A stretch of 64,000 nt of DNA, from the NCBI RefSeq assembly GCF_025917685.1, contig NZ_CP089518.1, positions 1,241,001-1,305,000 of the forward strand, read 5' to 3'. This stretch comes from Bacillus cereus. GTDB taxonomy: Bacteria; Bacillota; Bacilli; Bacillales; Bacillaceae_G. Below are positions 16,085-27,085 of the stretch, piece by piece; positions within the stretch are counted from its first letter, which is position 1, and every line of letters begins with the position of its first letter. The notes below the pieces were generated by a model, which ran no database searches, was not told where the DNA came from, and saw only the letters and a program-made list of their open reading frames with translations. The translations under genes and the position numbers were made by a program.

Positions 16085-18475
16085 ATGAAAAAGAAACCGT
16101 TTAAAGTGTTATCATCAATCGCTTTGACAGCTGTTCTAGGCTTGTCACTTGGTGCTGGAAGTCAGCCTACATATGCTGAAACGCCGGAGAACAAGACAGC
16201 TACAAGCCCAGTTGATGATCACTTAATCCCAGAAGAGAGATTAGCAAATGCGCTAAAAAAACGTGGGGTAATTGATGCATCTGCTTCAGAGACAGAAACA
16301 AAGAATGCTGTCGAAAAGTATGTAGAGAACAAAAAGGGTGAAAATCCTGGGAAAGAAGCGGCAAATGGGGACCAACTTACGAAAGATGCATCTGACTTTT
16401 TAAAGAAAGTGAAAGATGCGAAAGCAGAAACGAAAGAAAAATTAGACCAACCTGCGACAGGTACACCTGCAGCGGCAGGCCCAGTTAAAGGCGGTTTAAA
16501 TGGTAAAGTACCAACTGCTCCAGCAAAACAAAAAGAGTATAACGGTGAAGTTCGTAAAGATAAAGTACTCGTTTTACTTGTAGAGTACGCTGATTTCAAA
16601 CATAACAATATTGATAAAGAGCCTGGCTATATGTATTCGAACGATTTTAATAAAGAACATTATGAAAAAATGTTATTCGGTAACGAACCGTTTACATTAG
16701 ATGATGGAAGTAAAATTGAAACGTTTAAACAATATTATGAAGAGCAATCTGGTGGTAGCTACACTGTAGATGGAACAGTTACAAAATGGTTAACAGTTCC
16801 TGGTAAAGCAGCTGATTACGGTGCAGATGCTGCAGGCGGCGGCCATGATAATAAAGGACCAAAAGGACCACGTGATCTAGTAAAAGATGCATTAAAAGCA
16901 GCTGTAGATAGCGGTATTGATTTATCAGAGTTTGATCAATTTGACCAATATGATGTAAATGAAGATGGAAATAAAAATCAACCTGATGGTTTAATCGATC
17001 ACTTAATGATTATTCATGCGGGTGTTGGACAAGAAGCTGGCGGCGGTAAATTAGGTGATGATGCAATTTGGTCACATCGCTGGACAGTTGGACCAAAACC
17101 ATTCCCAATTGAAGGAACAAAGTCGAAAGTTCCATATTGGGGCGGAAAGATGGCTGCGTATGATTACACAATTGAACCAGAAGATGGTGCAGTTGGTGTA
17201 TTCGCACATGAATATGGTCATGATTTAGGTCTTCCGGATGAGTATGATACACAATATAGCGGTCAGGGTGAGCCGATTGAAGCTTGGTCTATTATGAGTG
17301 GCGGAAGCTGGGCTGGTAAAATCGCAGGCACAACGCCAACAAGTTTTTCACCGCAAAATAAAGAGTTTTTCCAAAAAACAATCGGTGGTAACTGGGCAAA
17401 TATCGTAGAAGTAGATTACGAGAAATTAAATAAAGGTATTGGTCTAGCAACATATTTAGACCAAAGTGTTACGAAATCTGACCGACCAGGTATGATTCGT
17501 GTTAACTTACCAGATAAAGATGTAAAAACGATTGCACCAGCATTCGGTAAACAATATTATTACAGCACAAAAGGTGATGACCTTCACACAAAAATGGAGA
17601 CACCGCTGTTCGATTTAACGAATGCAACGAATGCGAAATTCGATTTCAAGTCATTATATGAGATTGAAGCAGGTTACGATTTCCTTGAAGTACACGCTGT
17701 AACAGAAGACGGTAAACAAACGTTAATTGAACGTCTTGGTGAGAAAGCAAATAGTGGAAATGCAGATACGACAAATGGAAAATGGATTGACAAATCATAC
17801 GATTTAAGTCAGTTCAAAGGTAAGAAAGTGAAATTAACATTTGATTACATTACTGATGGTGGTCTAGCATTAAACGGATTCGCTCTTGATAATGCTTCAT
17901 TAACAGTAGATGGTAAAGTTGTATTCTCAGATGATGCAGAAGGTACACCACAATTAAAATTAGATGGTTTCGTTGTATCTAATGGAACAGAGAAGAAAAA
18001 ACATAACTACTATGTAGAGTGGAGAAACTATGCTGGTGCAGATAAAGCATTGAAATTTGCTCGTGGTCCAGAATATAACACAGGTATGGTTGTATGGTAT
18101 GCGGATTCAGCTTACACAGATAACTGGGTTGGTGTACATCCAGGACATGGTTTCCTTGGTGTAGTTGATTCTCACCCAGAAGCAATTGTAGGAACTTTAA
18201 ATGGTAAACCAACAGTTAAGAGTAGTACACGATTCCAAATCGCTGATGCGGCATTCTCATTCGATAAAACGCCAGCTTGGAAAGTTGTATCTCCAACGCG
18301 TGGAACGTTTACGTACAATGGTTTAGCGGGCGTACCGAAGTTTGATGATTCTAAAGCGTATATTAATCAGCAGATTCCAGATGCAGGACGTATTTTACCG
18401 AATCTTGGTCTGAAGTTTGAAGTAGTAGGACAAGCTGATGATAATTCTGCAGGTGCTGTTCGTTTATATCGTTAA
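16085..18475 (+). CDS. inhA1: Immune inhibitor A metalloprotease InhA1
   Basis: Secreted M6-family zinc metalloprotease that degrades antimicrobial peptides and other proteins and is also a major exosporium-associated enzyme in this group. 796 aa: signal peptide (1-31, cleavage after TYA), propeptide, catalytic domain with HEYGH at residues 375-379 followed by the usual Asp-containing GLPDEYD, a MAM-like/beta region ([28 protein letters not shown]) and a C-terminal domain. Length is normal. ATG 16085 follows AGGGGAGGAAATAAGGG. It is monocistronic with a strong terminator and lies divergently from sinIR. Confidence 0.95.
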   Translation: MKKKPFKVLSSIALTAVLGLSLGAGSQPTYAETPENKTATSPVDDHLIPEERLANALKKRGVIDASASETETKNAVEKYVENKKGENPGKEAANGDQLTKDASDFLKKVKDAKAETKEKLDQPATGTPAAAGPVKGGLNGKVPTAPAKQKEYNGEVRKDKVLVLLVEYADFKHNNIDKEPGYMYSNDFNKEHYEKMLFGNEPFTLDDGSKIETFKQYYEEQSGGSYTVDGTVTKWLTVPGKAADYGADAAGGGHDNKGPKGPRDLVKDALKAAVDSGIDLSEFDQFDQYDVNEDGNKNQPDGLIDHLMIIHAGVGQEAGGGKLGDDAIWSHRWTVGPKPFPIEGTKSKVPYWGGKMAAYDYTIEPEDGAVGVFAHEYGHDLGLPDEYDTQYSGQGEPIEAWSIMSGGSWAGKIAGTTPTSFSPQNKEFFQKTIGGNWANIVEVDYEKLNKGIGLATYLDQSVTKSDRPGMIRVNLPDKDVKTIAPAFGKQYYYSTKGDDLHTKMETPLFDLTNATNAKFDFKSLYEIEAGYDFLEVHAVTEDGKQTLIERLGEKANSGNADTTNGKWIDKSYDLSQFKGKKVKLTFDYITDGGLALNGFALDNASLTVDGKVVFSDDAEGTPQLKLDGFVVSNGTEKKKHNYYVEWRNYAGADKALKFARGPEYNTGMVVWYADSAYTDNWVGVHPGHGFLGVVDSHPEAIVGTLNGKPTVKSSTRFQIADAAFSFDKTPAWKVVSPTRGTFTYNGLAGVPKFDDSKAYINQQIPDAGRILPNLGLKFEVVGQADDNSAGAVRLYR

Positions 18476-18482
18476 TACAGTA

Positions 18483-18517
18483 AAACTACCGAGAGATTTT
18501 CTTTCGGTAGTTTTTTT
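18483..18517 (+). terminator. Terminator of inhA1
   Basis: AAACTACCGAGAG / CTTTCGGTAGTTT stem followed by T run; seven bases past the stop. Confidence 0.9.
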
Positions 18518-18646
18518 GTGAGCAATGAATTTTAAATAGCTGGAAAAGTCATATATAATGTAACTTTACGAATAGAAATTTGTTACATATAAAATCTATA
18601 TAAATAATGAAAGAATTGGATAAAAATAGTGGAAGCAGGTGAGTGA

Positions 18647-20014
18647 ATGAGTAGTTCCTCTATTGTAAATAAACAAAAGGAATATTTTTATAAAGGACAT
18701 ACAAGAAGTGTAGAAACGAGAAAGAATAATTTGAAGAAGCTTTATGAAGGAATTCAGCGTTTTGAGGATGAGATTTTTCAAGCGTTGAAATTAGATTTGA
18801 ATAAATCAGTTCACGAATCATTTACAACAGAAATTGGATATGTATTAAAAGAGATTTCGTTTCAAATGAAGCATATTTCCTCTTGGAGTAAACCAAAGCG
18901 AGTTCGCACAGCACTGACTCATTTTGGATCAAAGGGGAAAGTAGTGCCAGAACCGTATGGTGTGACTCTTATTATCGCACCGTGGAACTATCCGTTTCAA
19001 TTAGCAATTGCACCACTTGTAGGAGCGTTGGCAGCCGGAAATACAGTTGTTTTAAAGCCATCAGAGTTAACACCAAACGTTTCAAAAGTGCTTACGAGAA
19101 TAATAGAAGAATTATTCCCAGAAGAGCTTGTATCGGTAGTAGAAGGCGGTGTTGAGGAAAGCACTGCACTTTTAAAGGAGCCATTTGATTATATTTTCTT
19201 TACAGGTAGTGTTGGAGTCGGAAAAGTTGTAATGGAAGCAGCGGCGAAAAAATTAACGCCTCTTACGTTAGAACTTGGCGGGAAAAGTCCATGTATTGTA
19301 CATAAAGATGCGAAGCTAGATGTAACTGCAAGACGTATCGTTTGGGGCAAATTTTTAAATGCAGGACAGACGTGTGTAGCACCTGATTATATGTATGTTC
19401 ATTCTTCAGTGAAAGAACAGTTAATCGAGGCATTACGACATGAAATCACAGAGCAGTATGGAAAAGAGCCTTTACAAAATGACAATTACGTGCGAATTGT
19501 GAGCGATCGTCATTTTGAACGATTATGTACATTTTTACAAGACGGCAAGCCGGTGATTGGCGGGAGTTATAAGAAAGAAACATTGCACATTGAGCCGACA
19601 GTCTTAACAAATGTTACATGGCAAAGTGCTGTTATGGAGGATGAAATTTTCGGACCAATCTTACCGATTATTGAGTATGATAAACTAGAAGATGTAATTA
19701 AAACGATTCAGCAACATCCGAAGCCTTTAGCTTTATATGTTTTTTCTGAAGATAGAAAAGTGCAAGAGCAAGTGACGAATAATATCCCATATGGCGGAGG
19801 ATGTATTAATGATGTTGTGTATCATCTTGCAACGCCATATTTACCTTTTGGGGGAGTGGGGAGCAGTGGATTAGGCGGCTATCATGGTGAAGAAAGTTTT
19901 CGGACTTTTTCCCATTATAAAAGCATTTTGTCCCAATCTACAGCGTTCGACATGAAAATTCGTTACTCTTCTACAAAAAGTGCTTTAAAATTCATACGAA
20001 AGTTGTTAAAATGA
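18647..20014 (+). CDS. Aldehyde dehydrogenase (class 3 type, YwdH-like)
   Basis: NAD(P)-dependent oxidation of an aldehyde to the acid. 455 aa with catalytic Cys243 (NAGQTCVAPDY) and general base Glu209 (LELGGKSP), the cofactor motif FFTGSVGVGK, and the NDVVYHLATPYLPFGGVGSSGLG block. The lack of an N-terminal extension and the hydrophobic-basic C-terminus (about 430-455) fit the class 3/fatty aldehyde dehydrogenases such as YwdH and point to lipid-derived aldehydes as substrates. ATG 18647 follows AAGCAGGTGAG. Monocistronic, terminator downstream. Confidence 0.88.
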   Translation: MSSSSIVNKQKEYFYKGHTRSVETRKNNLKKLYEGIQRFEDEIFQALKLDLNKSVHESFTTEIGYVLKEISFQMKHISSWSKPKRVRTALTHFGSKGKVVPEPYGVTLIIAPWNYPFQLAIAPLVGALAAGNTVVLKPSELTPNVSKVLTRIIEELFPEELVSVVEGGVEESTALLKEPFDYIFFTGSVGVGKVVMEAAAKKLTPLTLELGGKSPCIVHKDAKLDVTARRIVWGKFLNAGQTCVAPDYMYVHSSVKEQLIEALRHEITEQYGKEPLQNDNYVRIVSDRHFERLCTFLQDGKPVIGGSYKKETLHIEPTVLTNVTWQSAVMEDEIFGPILPIIEYDKLEDVIKTIQQHPKPLALYVFSEDRKVQEQVTNNIPYGGGCINDVVYHLATPYLPFGGVGSSGLGGYHGEESFRTFSHYKSILSQSTAFDMKIRYSSTKSALKFIRKLLK

Positions 20015-20053
20015 TGATGGTGTTTATCAGTAGGCGTAGCCGTATGATAATAG

Positions 20054-20079
20054 CCCCTTCGCAATGGAAGGGGTTTTTC
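20054..20079 (+). terminator. Terminator of aldehyde dehydrogenase gene
   Basis: CCCCTTC / GAAGGGG stem with GCAATG loop and five T. Confidence 0.88.
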
Positions 20080-20157
20080 TGTTCGACATATGTATCATGC
20101 GAAAATGAATCAAACATACTACATATAGAATAGAAGTGAACGCTTGCTAAATAACCA

Positions 20158-20181
20158 TTTTTGTTTGGATCGAAACAAAAA
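20158..20181. promoter_or_regulatory. Inverted repeat upstream of potA, possible operator
   Basis: TTTTTGTTT (20158-20166) and AAACAAAAA (20173-20181) are perfect 9-base arms around GGATCG, with no T run after them that would make a terminator in the right direction. It sits 70 bases before potA. Many potABCD operons in Firmicutes are governed by an adjacent XRE-cupin regulator; none is adjacent here, so the binding protein is unknown. Confidence 0.45.
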
Positions 20182-20251
20182 ATAGTCTATAGAACATAAA
20201 TATTTATTCATGAATATAAAAATTAAAATTTAAGGTAGATAGGACGGGAAA

Positions 20252-21235
20252 ATGAAAAAGATTATTAAAGTTGAAGCAGTAGAAAAACATTTTGGAAATC
20301 AAGTGATTATCCCCCCTCTTTCTTTAGATATTAAAGAAGGAGAATTTTTAACAATTTTAGGACCGAGTGGTTGCGGGAAAACGACTTTACTTCGTATGAT
20401 CGCAGGATTTGAAACGCCAACTAAAGGGAATCTTTTATTAGATGATGAAAAGATTAACGATTTGCCACCATACAAGCGTCATATGAATTTAGTGTTCCAA
20501 CATTACGCACTATTCCCACATATGAATGTTGAAAAAAATATTTGTTTCGGTATGAAAATGCAAAAAGTATCAGCAGCAGAACAGAAAGAACGTGCGGAAG
20601 AGGCAATGCGTTTAACGCAGTTACTTGAGTTCCGTAATCGTAAACCTTCTAAGCTTTCTGGTGGACAGCAGCAGCGTGTAGCAATTGCAAGAGCAATTGT
20701 GAACAACCCACGTGTATTACTATTAGATGAGCCACTTGGAGCGCTTGACTTTAAGTTAAGAAAAGATTTGCAACGTGAATTGAAAAACTTACAACGTAAT
20801 TTAGGAATTACGTTCATATACGTAACGCACGATCAAGAAGAAGCGATGAGTATGAGTGATCGTATTGTCGTTATGAATAAAGGGCATATCGAACAAGTCG
20901 GCACGCCTAAAGAAATTTACAATCAACCGAAAACATTGTTTGTTGCGACGTTCATCGGTGAAAATAATATCGTGAAAAATGGGGAAAACTACGTAGCAGT
21001 TCGCCCTGAAAATGTAAAAGTTCGCTCGGTTGAAGAGCCAATTTTAAAAGAATACCACCTTGGACATATTGAAGATATTGAATTTGTTGGAAATATGGAA
21101 AAGCTATATGTACGTGAGGAGAAAACAGCGGAATTACTAATGGCATACCAAACTGCTGAAGAAGCAACGCAGTGGAGCATTGGGGATAATGTATATGTAG
21201 GCTGGGAGCAAGAGGACGAGGTGACCTTAAATTGA
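20252..21235 (+). CDS. potA: Spermidine/putrescine ABC transporter ATPase
   Basis: Energises polyamine import with PotBCD. 327 aa: Walker [11 protein letters not shown]-loop [10 protein letters not shown], signature [14 protein letters not shown], Walker [12 protein letters not shown], switch His in YVTHDQEEA, and a C-terminal TOBE domain (about 235-327, [10 protein letters not shown]). ATG 20252 has a GGACGGG site eight bases away. Its stop overlaps the potB TTG start. First gene of the four-gene potABCD operon. Confidence 0.93.
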   Translation: MKKIIKVEAVEKHFGNQVIIPPLSLDIKEGEFLTILGPSGCGKTTLLRMIAGFETPTKGNLLLDDEKINDLPPYKRHMNLVFQHYALFPHMNVEKNICFGMKMQKVSAAEQKERAEEAMRLTQLLEFRNRKPSKLSGGQQQRVAIARAIVNNPRVLLLDEPLGALDFKLRKDLQRELKNLQRNLGITFIYVTHDQEEAMSMSDRIVVMNKGHIEQVGTPKEIYNQPKTLFVATFIGENNIVKNGENYVAVRPENVKVRSVEEPILKEYHLGHIEDIEFVGNMEKLYVREEKTAELLMAYQTAEEATQWSIGDNVYVGWEQEDEVTLN

Positions 21236-22080
21236 AGAAAGGGAAATTACTCGCATTACCTACAGTCGTATGGCTGTTACTCTTTTTCCTAATTCCACTT
21301 CTGTTCGTATTAGCATTTGCCTTCATGCAGCGCGGAGCATACGGGACAGTGGAGATGAAATTTACATTAGATAACATAGCGCGTGTGTTTGATCCATTAT
21401 ATATGGGGACGTTATGGGAAACAGTGAAGATAGCTGTTATTACTACAGTACTATGTTTATTAATCGGTTATCCATTTGCCTATACAATTACAATTGTTGA
21501 TCGTAAATATCGTTCTATCCTTCTATTATTGGCAACGATTCCGTTCTGGATTAACTTTCTTGTTCGTTCATACGCATGGATTGTTATTTTACGTTCACAA
21601 GGACTTGTAAACACATTGCTATTGAAACTAGGTATCATTAGTGAACCTTTAAATCTGCTATATAATACACCTTCTGTAATACTCGGAATGGTATATTCTT
21701 TATTACCATTTATGATTTTACCAGTGTATGCAGCAATTGAGCAGCTTGATAAGCGTAAGTTAGAGGCAGCTTATGATTTAGGAGCAACACCAGTAAAGGC
21801 ATTTTGGAATATAACAGTACCGATGACGATGTCAGGGATTACAACTGGTTCTATTTTAGTATTTGTTTCTTCTATCGGAATGTTTGTTGTATCAGACGTT
21901 ATGGGTGGATCGAAAGTAGCATTAATCGGAAACGTAATTCAAAACCAATTCTTAGGCTCACGTGACTGGCCGTTTGGTTCCGCGTTATCTATGATTGTTG
22001 TTCTATTCTCTGTTCTGTTAATTTACTTATATTATCGTGCAACGAAAGTATATAAATATGATGGAAACGGAGGGGAATAG
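21232..22080 (+). CDS. potB: Spermidine/putrescine ABC transporter permease PotB
   Basis: Six-helix inner-membrane permease of the polyamine importer. 282 aa with the EAA loop typical for binding-protein-dependent permeases ([21 protein letters not shown]) that contacts PotA. It starts at TTG 21232, overlapping the potA stop by four bases, with AGGACGAGG upstream. Followed by potC after six bases. Confidence 0.9.
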   Translation: MKKGKLLALPTVVWLLLFFLIPLLFVLAFAFMQRGAYGTVEMKFTLDNIARVFDPLYMGTLWETVKIAVITTVLCLLIGYPFAYTITIVDRKYRSILLLLATIPFWINFLVRSYAWIVILRSQGLVNTLLLKLGIISEPLNLLYNTPSVILGMVYSLLPFMILPVYAAIEQLDKRKLEAAYDLGATPVKAFWNITVPMTMSGITTGSILVFVSSIGMFVVSDVMGGSKVALIGNVIQNQFLGSRDWPFGSALSMIVVLFSVLLIYLYYRATKVYKYDGNGGE

Positions 22081-22086
22081 GCAAAA

Positions 22087-22887
22087 ATGAAGAAGTTTTT
22101 AGTTTCTTATTCTTGGTTAATCTTATTGTTTTTGTATTTTCCAATGATGGTTTTAATGGTATATTCCTTCAACGATTCTCGCATTAATGCGGAATGGGAG
22201 GGCTTTACACTCCATTGGTATACAGATTTATTTCAAAAACAAGATGTTATTGATGCGTTTGTAAATAGTATTACGATTGCTCTTATAACGACAATTGTGA
22301 CGACAGTTTTTGGTGTGATTTTTGCTATTGCATTACACCGTTACAAATATCGTTTTGAAGGAGCCATTAACGGTCTTGTATATTTACCAATTTTAATTCC
22401 TGATATTTTAATGGGATTATCTTTACTTATCCTATTTAGTCAATTAGGTATGGAACTTGGAAAAACAACAATTATTATTGCACACATTACATTCAGTATT
22501 TCATTTGTTGTTGTTATTTTAGCGGCACGTCTTTCTGGTATGGGACGTGATTTAGAAGAGGCTGCAAACGATTTAGGAGCAACGCCGTGGCAAACGTTTC
22601 GTTATGTAACGTTTCCAGCAATTGCACCAGGAGTTATTTCAGCCGCATTATTAACATTCACATTATCGATTGATGATTTTGTAATTAGTTTCTTCGTATC
22701 AGGACCAGGATCAACAACATTGCCATTATACATTTATAGTATGGTTAAGCGCGGAGTATCACCTGAAATTAATGCTCTTTCTACAATATTAATTGTTGTA
22801 ATTGTAGGATTAATGGTGCTATCGGAAATTTTCCGTAATAAAGGTGCAGACGGTGAAGAAAACTCTGGAGGACACCTTCCTTTATAA
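22087..22887 (+). CDS. potC: Spermidine/putrescine ABC transporter permease PotC
   Basis: Second permease subunit, 266 aa, six membrane helices, EAA loop LEEAANDLGATPWQTFRYVTFP. ATG 22087 follows GGAGGGGAATAGG. Paired with PotB; potD follows after 38 bases. Confidence 0.9.
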   Translation: MKKFLVSYSWLILLFLYFPMMVLMVYSFNDSRINAEWEGFTLHWYTDLFQKQDVIDAFVNSITIALITTIVTTVFGVIFAIALHRYKYRFEGAINGLVYLPILIPDILMGLSLLILFSQLGMELGKTTIIIAHITFSISFVVVILAARLSGMGRDLEEAANDLGATPWQTFRYVTFPAIAPGVISAALLTFTLSIDDFVISFFVSGPGSTTLPLYIYSMVKRGVSPEINALSTILIVVIVGLMVLSEIFRNKGADGEENSGGHLPL

Positions 22888-22925
22888 TACGAATGATATA
22901 GAAAGAACGAGGAGGTAAAAAATCA

Positions 22926-23975
22926 ATGAAATTGATGAAGACATTAGCTGGCGCAGCTATTAGCTTCGGCCTTGTTGCAGGTGTACTTGCGGGCTGTGGT
23001 GAGAAGAAAGAAGAATTGAATATTTATAGTTGGGCTGACAACTTTGATGAGCAAGTTTTAAAAGATTTTGAAAAGAAATATAACGTGAAAATTAACTATG
23101 ATAAATATGCAAGTAATGAAGAAATGCTTGCGAAATTACAAGCTGGTGGCGCGACATATGATTTAATTCAGCCATCTGATTACATGGTGAAAACGATGGC
23201 GAAGATGGACTTATTAGCGCCTTTAGATAAGAAGAACATCCCGAACATCGAGAACCTTGTTTCTAACTTTAAAACACCTGCATTTGATCCAGAGAATAAG
23301 TATTCTCTAGTATATACTTGGGGTGTAACAGGCATTGCATACAATAAAAAGTATGTGAAAGAAACACCTACAAGCTGGAATGATTTATGGAACGAGAAAT
23401 ATAAAGGACATGTTACTTTATTAAACGATTCTCGTGAAGTATTAGGAATGGGACTTAAGAAAAATGGTTTCTCTAATAGTACAAAAGAGGATGCACAGTT
23501 AAAGACAGCGTCTAATGATTTACAGAAGCTACTTCCAAACTTATTAGCATTTGATACAGATAATATTAAACAAAAATTCATTACAGAAGATGCATGGATC
23601 GGGACTGTATGGTCTGGAGACGCAGCATTTATTGCGAAAGATAACAAAGATGTAGGATACGTTGTACCAAAAGAAGGAGGCACAATTTGGGCTGACACGT
23701 TAGCGATTCCAAAAGGTGCGAAACATAAAGAACTTGCAGAGAAGTTTATGAATTACTTATTAGATGAAAAAGTAAGTGTGAAAAACTATGAGTCAATTGG
23801 TTACAGTAATCCAAATGAAAAAGCTCGTCCTCTTCATAGTAAAGAATATCGTGAAAACCACATGATTTTCTTAACGAAAGAAGAATTAGATCGTACTGAA
23901 TGGCTTGTTGATGTAGACGATAAGTTAAAAGACTATGATCGCTACTGGACAGAGTTAAAAACAAAAGGTAAATAA
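22926..23975 (+). CDS. potD: Spermidine/putrescine-binding lipoprotein PotD
   Basis: Substrate-binding protein anchored outside the membrane. 349 aa with a lipoprotein signal (lipobox LAGC, Cys24), then the periplasmic-binding fold starting ELNIYSWADNFDEQVLKDFE, close to PotD of other bacteria (SW..Y motifs, YDLIQPSDYMV, the acidic aromatic site WSGDAAF). ATG 22926 follows GAGGAGGTAAAAAATCA. Last gene of potABCD; strong terminator follows. Confidence 0.92.
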   Translation: MKLMKTLAGAAISFGLVAGVLAGCGEKKEELNIYSWADNFDEQVLKDFEKKYNVKINYDKYASNEEMLAKLQAGGATYDLIQPSDYMVKTMAKMDLLAPLDKKNIPNIENLVSNFKTPAFDPENKYSLVYTWGVTGIAYNKKYVKETPTSWNDLWNEKYKGHVTLLNDSREVLGMGLKKNGFSNSTKEDAQLKTASNDLQKLLPNLLAFDTDNIKQKFITEDAWIGTVWSGDAAFIAKDNKDVGYVVPKEGGTIWADTLAIPKGAKHKELAEKFMNYLLDEKVSVKNYESIGYSNPNEKARPLHSKEYRENHMIFLTKEELDRTEWLVDVDDKLKDYDRYWTELKTKGK

Positions 23976-23982
23976 GTAAGGG

Positions 23983-24015
23983 AATGCGGTTTCTAAAGTA
24001 GAAATCGCATTTTTT
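23983..24015 (+). terminator. Terminator of potABCD
   Basis: AATGCGGTTTCTA / TAGAAATCGCATT stem with a 3-base loop and a T run. Confidence 0.88.
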
Positions 24016-24035
24016 CATAAGTAGGAGGAAATCGT

Positions 24036-24683
24036 TTGAAGAAAAAGTTACATCGATATGAGTTCATGTGTATGATTTTATTACTTGCTTTATTCGGCAT
24101 TATCGCTTGGAGAGTACAAGCAAGCGGAGTTACAGCATTGGATACATATGTCCGAGAGATGGTAAAAGGATTACAAACAGAAAGCTCAATTACATTCTTC
24201 ACATATTTTACAAAGCTAGGATCTGCAATTGGAGTTATAACGACACTAATTATAAGTTTGCTCGTTTTTTGGAAAAAACGTTATTATGCTGCTATGATCG
24301 TGTATCCAATGGCTATATTAACGACACATCTTGTTAATAAAGGGATAAAAGAAATTGTAAAAAGAGACCGTCCATCATTAAACGAGGCACTTGACGCACT
24401 TGGATATAGCTTCCCAAGTGGACATGCAATGCTATCTATTATGACATTTGGTTTTCTTGCCTATATCATTGCTGCCAATTTGAAGAGTGTAGCTGGGAAA
24501 TATGGTATTACGATTTTGATGGGAATATTAATTTTATTGATTGGTTTAAGTAGAGTTATTTTAAATGTGCATTATCCAACTGATATTTTAGCAGGTTACT
24601 GCGTAGGTGGTATTTTGTTAATTATAGCAATTTATTGTCATCGTTTACTTTCTGAAAGATTAGGGCTTAATAGAGAAAGATAG
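24036..24683 (+). CDS. PAP2-family membrane phosphatase
   Basis: 215-aa membrane protein with five to six helices and the three PAP2 motifs: KEIVKRDRPS, PSGHAM (catalytic His) and SRVILNVHYPTDILAG. Enzymes of this type remove phosphate from undecaprenyl pyrophosphate or phosphatidic/phosphatidylglycerol phosphate at the outer leaflet; the exact substrate cannot be read. TTG 24036 is eight bases after AGGAGGAA. It stands alone between two terminators. Confidence 0.88.
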   Translation: MKKKLHRYEFMCMILLLALFGIIAWRVQASGVTALDTYVREMVKGLQTESSITFFTYFTKLGSAIGVITTLIISLLVFWKKRYYAAMIVYPMAILTTHLVNKGIKEIVKRDRPSLNEALDALGYSFPSGHAMLSIMTFGFLAYIIAANLKSVAGKYGITILMGILILLIGLSRVILNVHYPTDILAGYCVGGILLIIAIYCHRLLSERLGLNRER

Positions 24684-24687
24684 AACA

Positions 24688-24726
24688 ATGCCTAAAAAAC
24701 TGTCGTTATAGTTTTTTAGGCATTTT
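24688..24726 (+). terminator. Terminator of PAP2 phosphatase gene
   Basis: ATGCCTAAAAAACT / AGTTTTTTAGGCAT stem around GTCGTTAT followed by TTTTTT. Confidence 0.9.
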
Positions 24727-24792
24727 TTGTTTATATTCGGATGTGATACATTATAAGTAGATGATTGCACTAAATAAAGTAGGTGAAAATGT

Positions 24793-26985
24793 GTGAAGAC
24801 AAATGTACATAAAGTTGATAAATGGGGAAAGATAGGAGCCTTTTTATATCAGTTTCGGTATACGGTAATTGTAGCGCTACTATTGCTCGCAGTAGGGCTC
24901 GGGATTTTTGCTCCGAAGCTTCCAGGAGTATTAGGTGGTGATGGTTTCCAAACAGAAGGAGATTATCAAAAGACGAAAGAAATTTTAGATAAAGATTTTA
25001 AGCAGTCTCAAGATACGCTTTTACTCGTTTTTGAGAAAGAAAAGAATGCTTCTCAAGAGGAGTTTCAAAAGCGTATAGATGGAATTATAAATCACATTCA
25101 AGAGAAGGAAACATACGAATCTTTCCATCATCCGATGCAAAATAAAGAGATGCTAAAAGATGATATCGGTTATGCGACGATATTATTTTCCGGGAAAACA
25201 AATAAAGAACGAATGGAAAAGACATTACAATTCGCTGAAAAAATTGTGAAGGAAAGTAATGCAGTATTAAAAGTAACACCGACAGGATATCCGAAAATTA
25301 ATCAGGAGATTAATGAAAGGACGCAAAATGATTTAAAAGTAGCAGAGATGATTGGTTTGCCTATTGCTTTTCTCGTACTATTATTCTCATTTGGTAGTCT
25401 GCTTGCGTCTATTTTGCCGATTTTAAATGGCCTACTTAGTGTAATCAGTACGATGGGGATTTTATATTTTATAGGTAGCGATAAAGAGTTATCTATTTTT
25501 GTATTAAATGTTGCACCGATGATTGGGCTTGCATTATCAATTGATTTTGCACTGTTATTTGTAAATCGCTTTCGAGAGGAAGTGGCGAAGAGAACAGTGA
25601 AAGAAGCGATAGCGACTACGTATCAAACGGCAGGGCGTGCTATCGTATTTTCAGGGCTGTGTGTATTCGTCGGTTTATCAGGTTTATTTTTCTTTAAGAT
25701 TGATTATATTCAGTCTGTTGCTATTAGCGGGATGATTGTCGTTATTATGAGCATTTTGTTTTCGCTCACACTTCTTCCGGCGCTATTATCTTTAATTGGT
25801 AAAAGGATATTAAAAAAGAATCAGGCGGCGCCTACGCCATCAAATGCATGGCGTAAATTTGCACAGTTTGTAATGAAACATCCAATCGTCATGATTATTG
25901 CTGTTACAACATTTATTGTTATTTGTTTATTACCGCTACGTACAGCTAACTTGCAGTTTCCTGGTGTTGAAGCGTTACCTGAAAAGAGTGACACAAGGGT
26001 TGCTTATGAGAAATATGAAGAAGCATTTAATAAAACTGTCAAAACACATGCTGATGTTACATTAGTAGTAGAGACGAAGAAAAATATGACAGAAAAAGAA
26101 AGCTTACAAAAGGTAGAAGATGTTGTTCAAAAGTTAAAAGATGATAAGAAAGTATATAAGGTGAAAAGTGTATATGACGGGCTAAATGGAATGAAAGCAG
26201 ATCAAGTTGCTGGAATGTTACAATCACCAGAAGCTGCGAAAATAACTCCTATATTTGAAGCGTATACGAAAGAGAATAAGACAACAATTGAAGTCTTTTT
26301 GGATACGAAACCTCGTACAGAAACTGCTAAACAATGGGTTCGTGATTTCAAAAATAATTATAAAGAAAACGATGTTACCTATTATTTAGGCGGGATGACA
26401 ACGTTCCAACAAGAGTTAGAAGATGAAATTAAAGATAAAGTTGCAATTGGTATGTCTGTTATATTTGGGTCAACATTTGTCATTTTATTATTCGCATTCC
26501 GTTCTATACTCATTCCAATTAAAGCAATTATTATGAACGTACTTAGTTTAAGTGCAACAATTGGAATTGTTATTTGGTTATTTGAAGGTGGACATTTCGG
26601 ATTAGAAGAGAGTTCAGTTTTATTTGTATTACCCATCTTCATTTTCGGCCTCGTATTTGGACTTAGTATGGATTATGAAGTATTTCTTATTTCACGTATT
26701 CATGAGTTGTATGAGGAAACAGGAGATAACGATCAAGCAACGTTAGAAGGGCTTGTATCAACAAGCCGTATCATTACATCCGCTGCTTTAATTATGATTG
26801 TTGTTACCGGTGCGTTTGCATTTACAGATATTTTACCAGTAAAGCAGATGGGGATTGGGGTTGCATTAGCTATATTTCTTGATGCAACAATTATTCGCCT
26901 TATGCTAGTACCAAGTTTAATGAAATTGTTTGGAGATTGGAACTGGTGGTTACCATTCCGAAAGAAAAAAGAAAAATCGTCCTAA
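24793..26985 (+). CDS. MMPL-family (RND-like) transporter
   Basis: 730 aa in two homologous halves, each with a large extracytoplasmic loop and six membrane helices (first helix about 18-38, then 180-335; second half 364-384, 550-720). The phrases LALSIDFALLFVNRFREE and FGLSMDYEVFLISRIHE are the conserved Asp-containing proton-relay segments of MMPL/YdfJ proteins. Members export lipids, surfactants or drugs. GTG 24793 follows AGGTGAAAAT. No regulator or partner gene is adjacent, so the substrate is open. Confidence 0.85.
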   Translation: MKTNVHKVDKWGKIGAFLYQFRYTVIVALLLLAVGLGIFAPKLPGVLGGDGFQTEGDYQKTKEILDKDFKQSQDTLLLVFEKEKNASQEEFQKRIDGIINHIQEKETYESFHHPMQNKEMLKDDIGYATILFSGKTNKERMEKTLQFAEKIVKESNAVLKVTPTGYPKINQEINERTQNDLKVAEMIGLPIAFLVLLFSFGSLLASILPILNGLLSVISTMGILYFIGSDKELSIFVLNVAPMIGLALSIDFALLFVNRFREEVAKRTVKEAIATTYQTAGRAIVFSGLCVFVGLSGLFFFKIDYIQSVAISGMIVVIMSILFSLTLLPALLSLIGKRILKKNQAAPTPSNAWRKFAQFVMKHPIVMIIAVTTFIVICLLPLRTANLQFPGVEALPEKSDTRVAYEKYEEAFNKTVKTHADVTLVVETKKNMTEKESLQKVEDVVQKLKDDKKVYKVKSVYDGLNGMKADQVAGMLQSPEAAKITPIFEAYTKENKTTIEVFLDTKPRTETAKQWVRDFKNNYKENDVTYYLGGMTTFQQELEDEIKDKVAIGMSVIFGSTFVILLFAFRSILIPIKAIIMNVLSLSATIGIVIWLFEGGHFGLEESSVLFVLPIFIFGLVFGLSMDYEVFLISRIHELYEETGDNDQATLEGLVSTSRIITSAALIMIVVTGAFAFTDILPVKQMGIGVALAIFLDATIIRLMLVPSLMKLFGDWNWWLPFRKKKEKSS

Positions 26986-27017
26986 AAATACTCATCTATA
27001 AGGTGAGTATTTTTTTA
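26984..27017 (+). terminator. Terminator of MMPL transporter gene
   Basis: AAAATACTCA / TGAGTATTTT stem with TCTATAAGG loop and T run; begins at the stop codon. Confidence 0.85.
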
Positions 27018-27085
27018 TGAATAGCAAGGCCTATATTTTGCAAATAGTATGTGATAAGAACATTACATACAAGTAGGTGAAGGCA

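Noticed and set aside
20952..21377. 141-codon minus-strand frame at potA-potB junction
   Set aside because: Shadow of overlapping potA and potB; no independent signals.
23180..23698. 172-codon minus-strand frame within potD
   Set aside because: Shadow of potD, which is intact and has clear family motifs.
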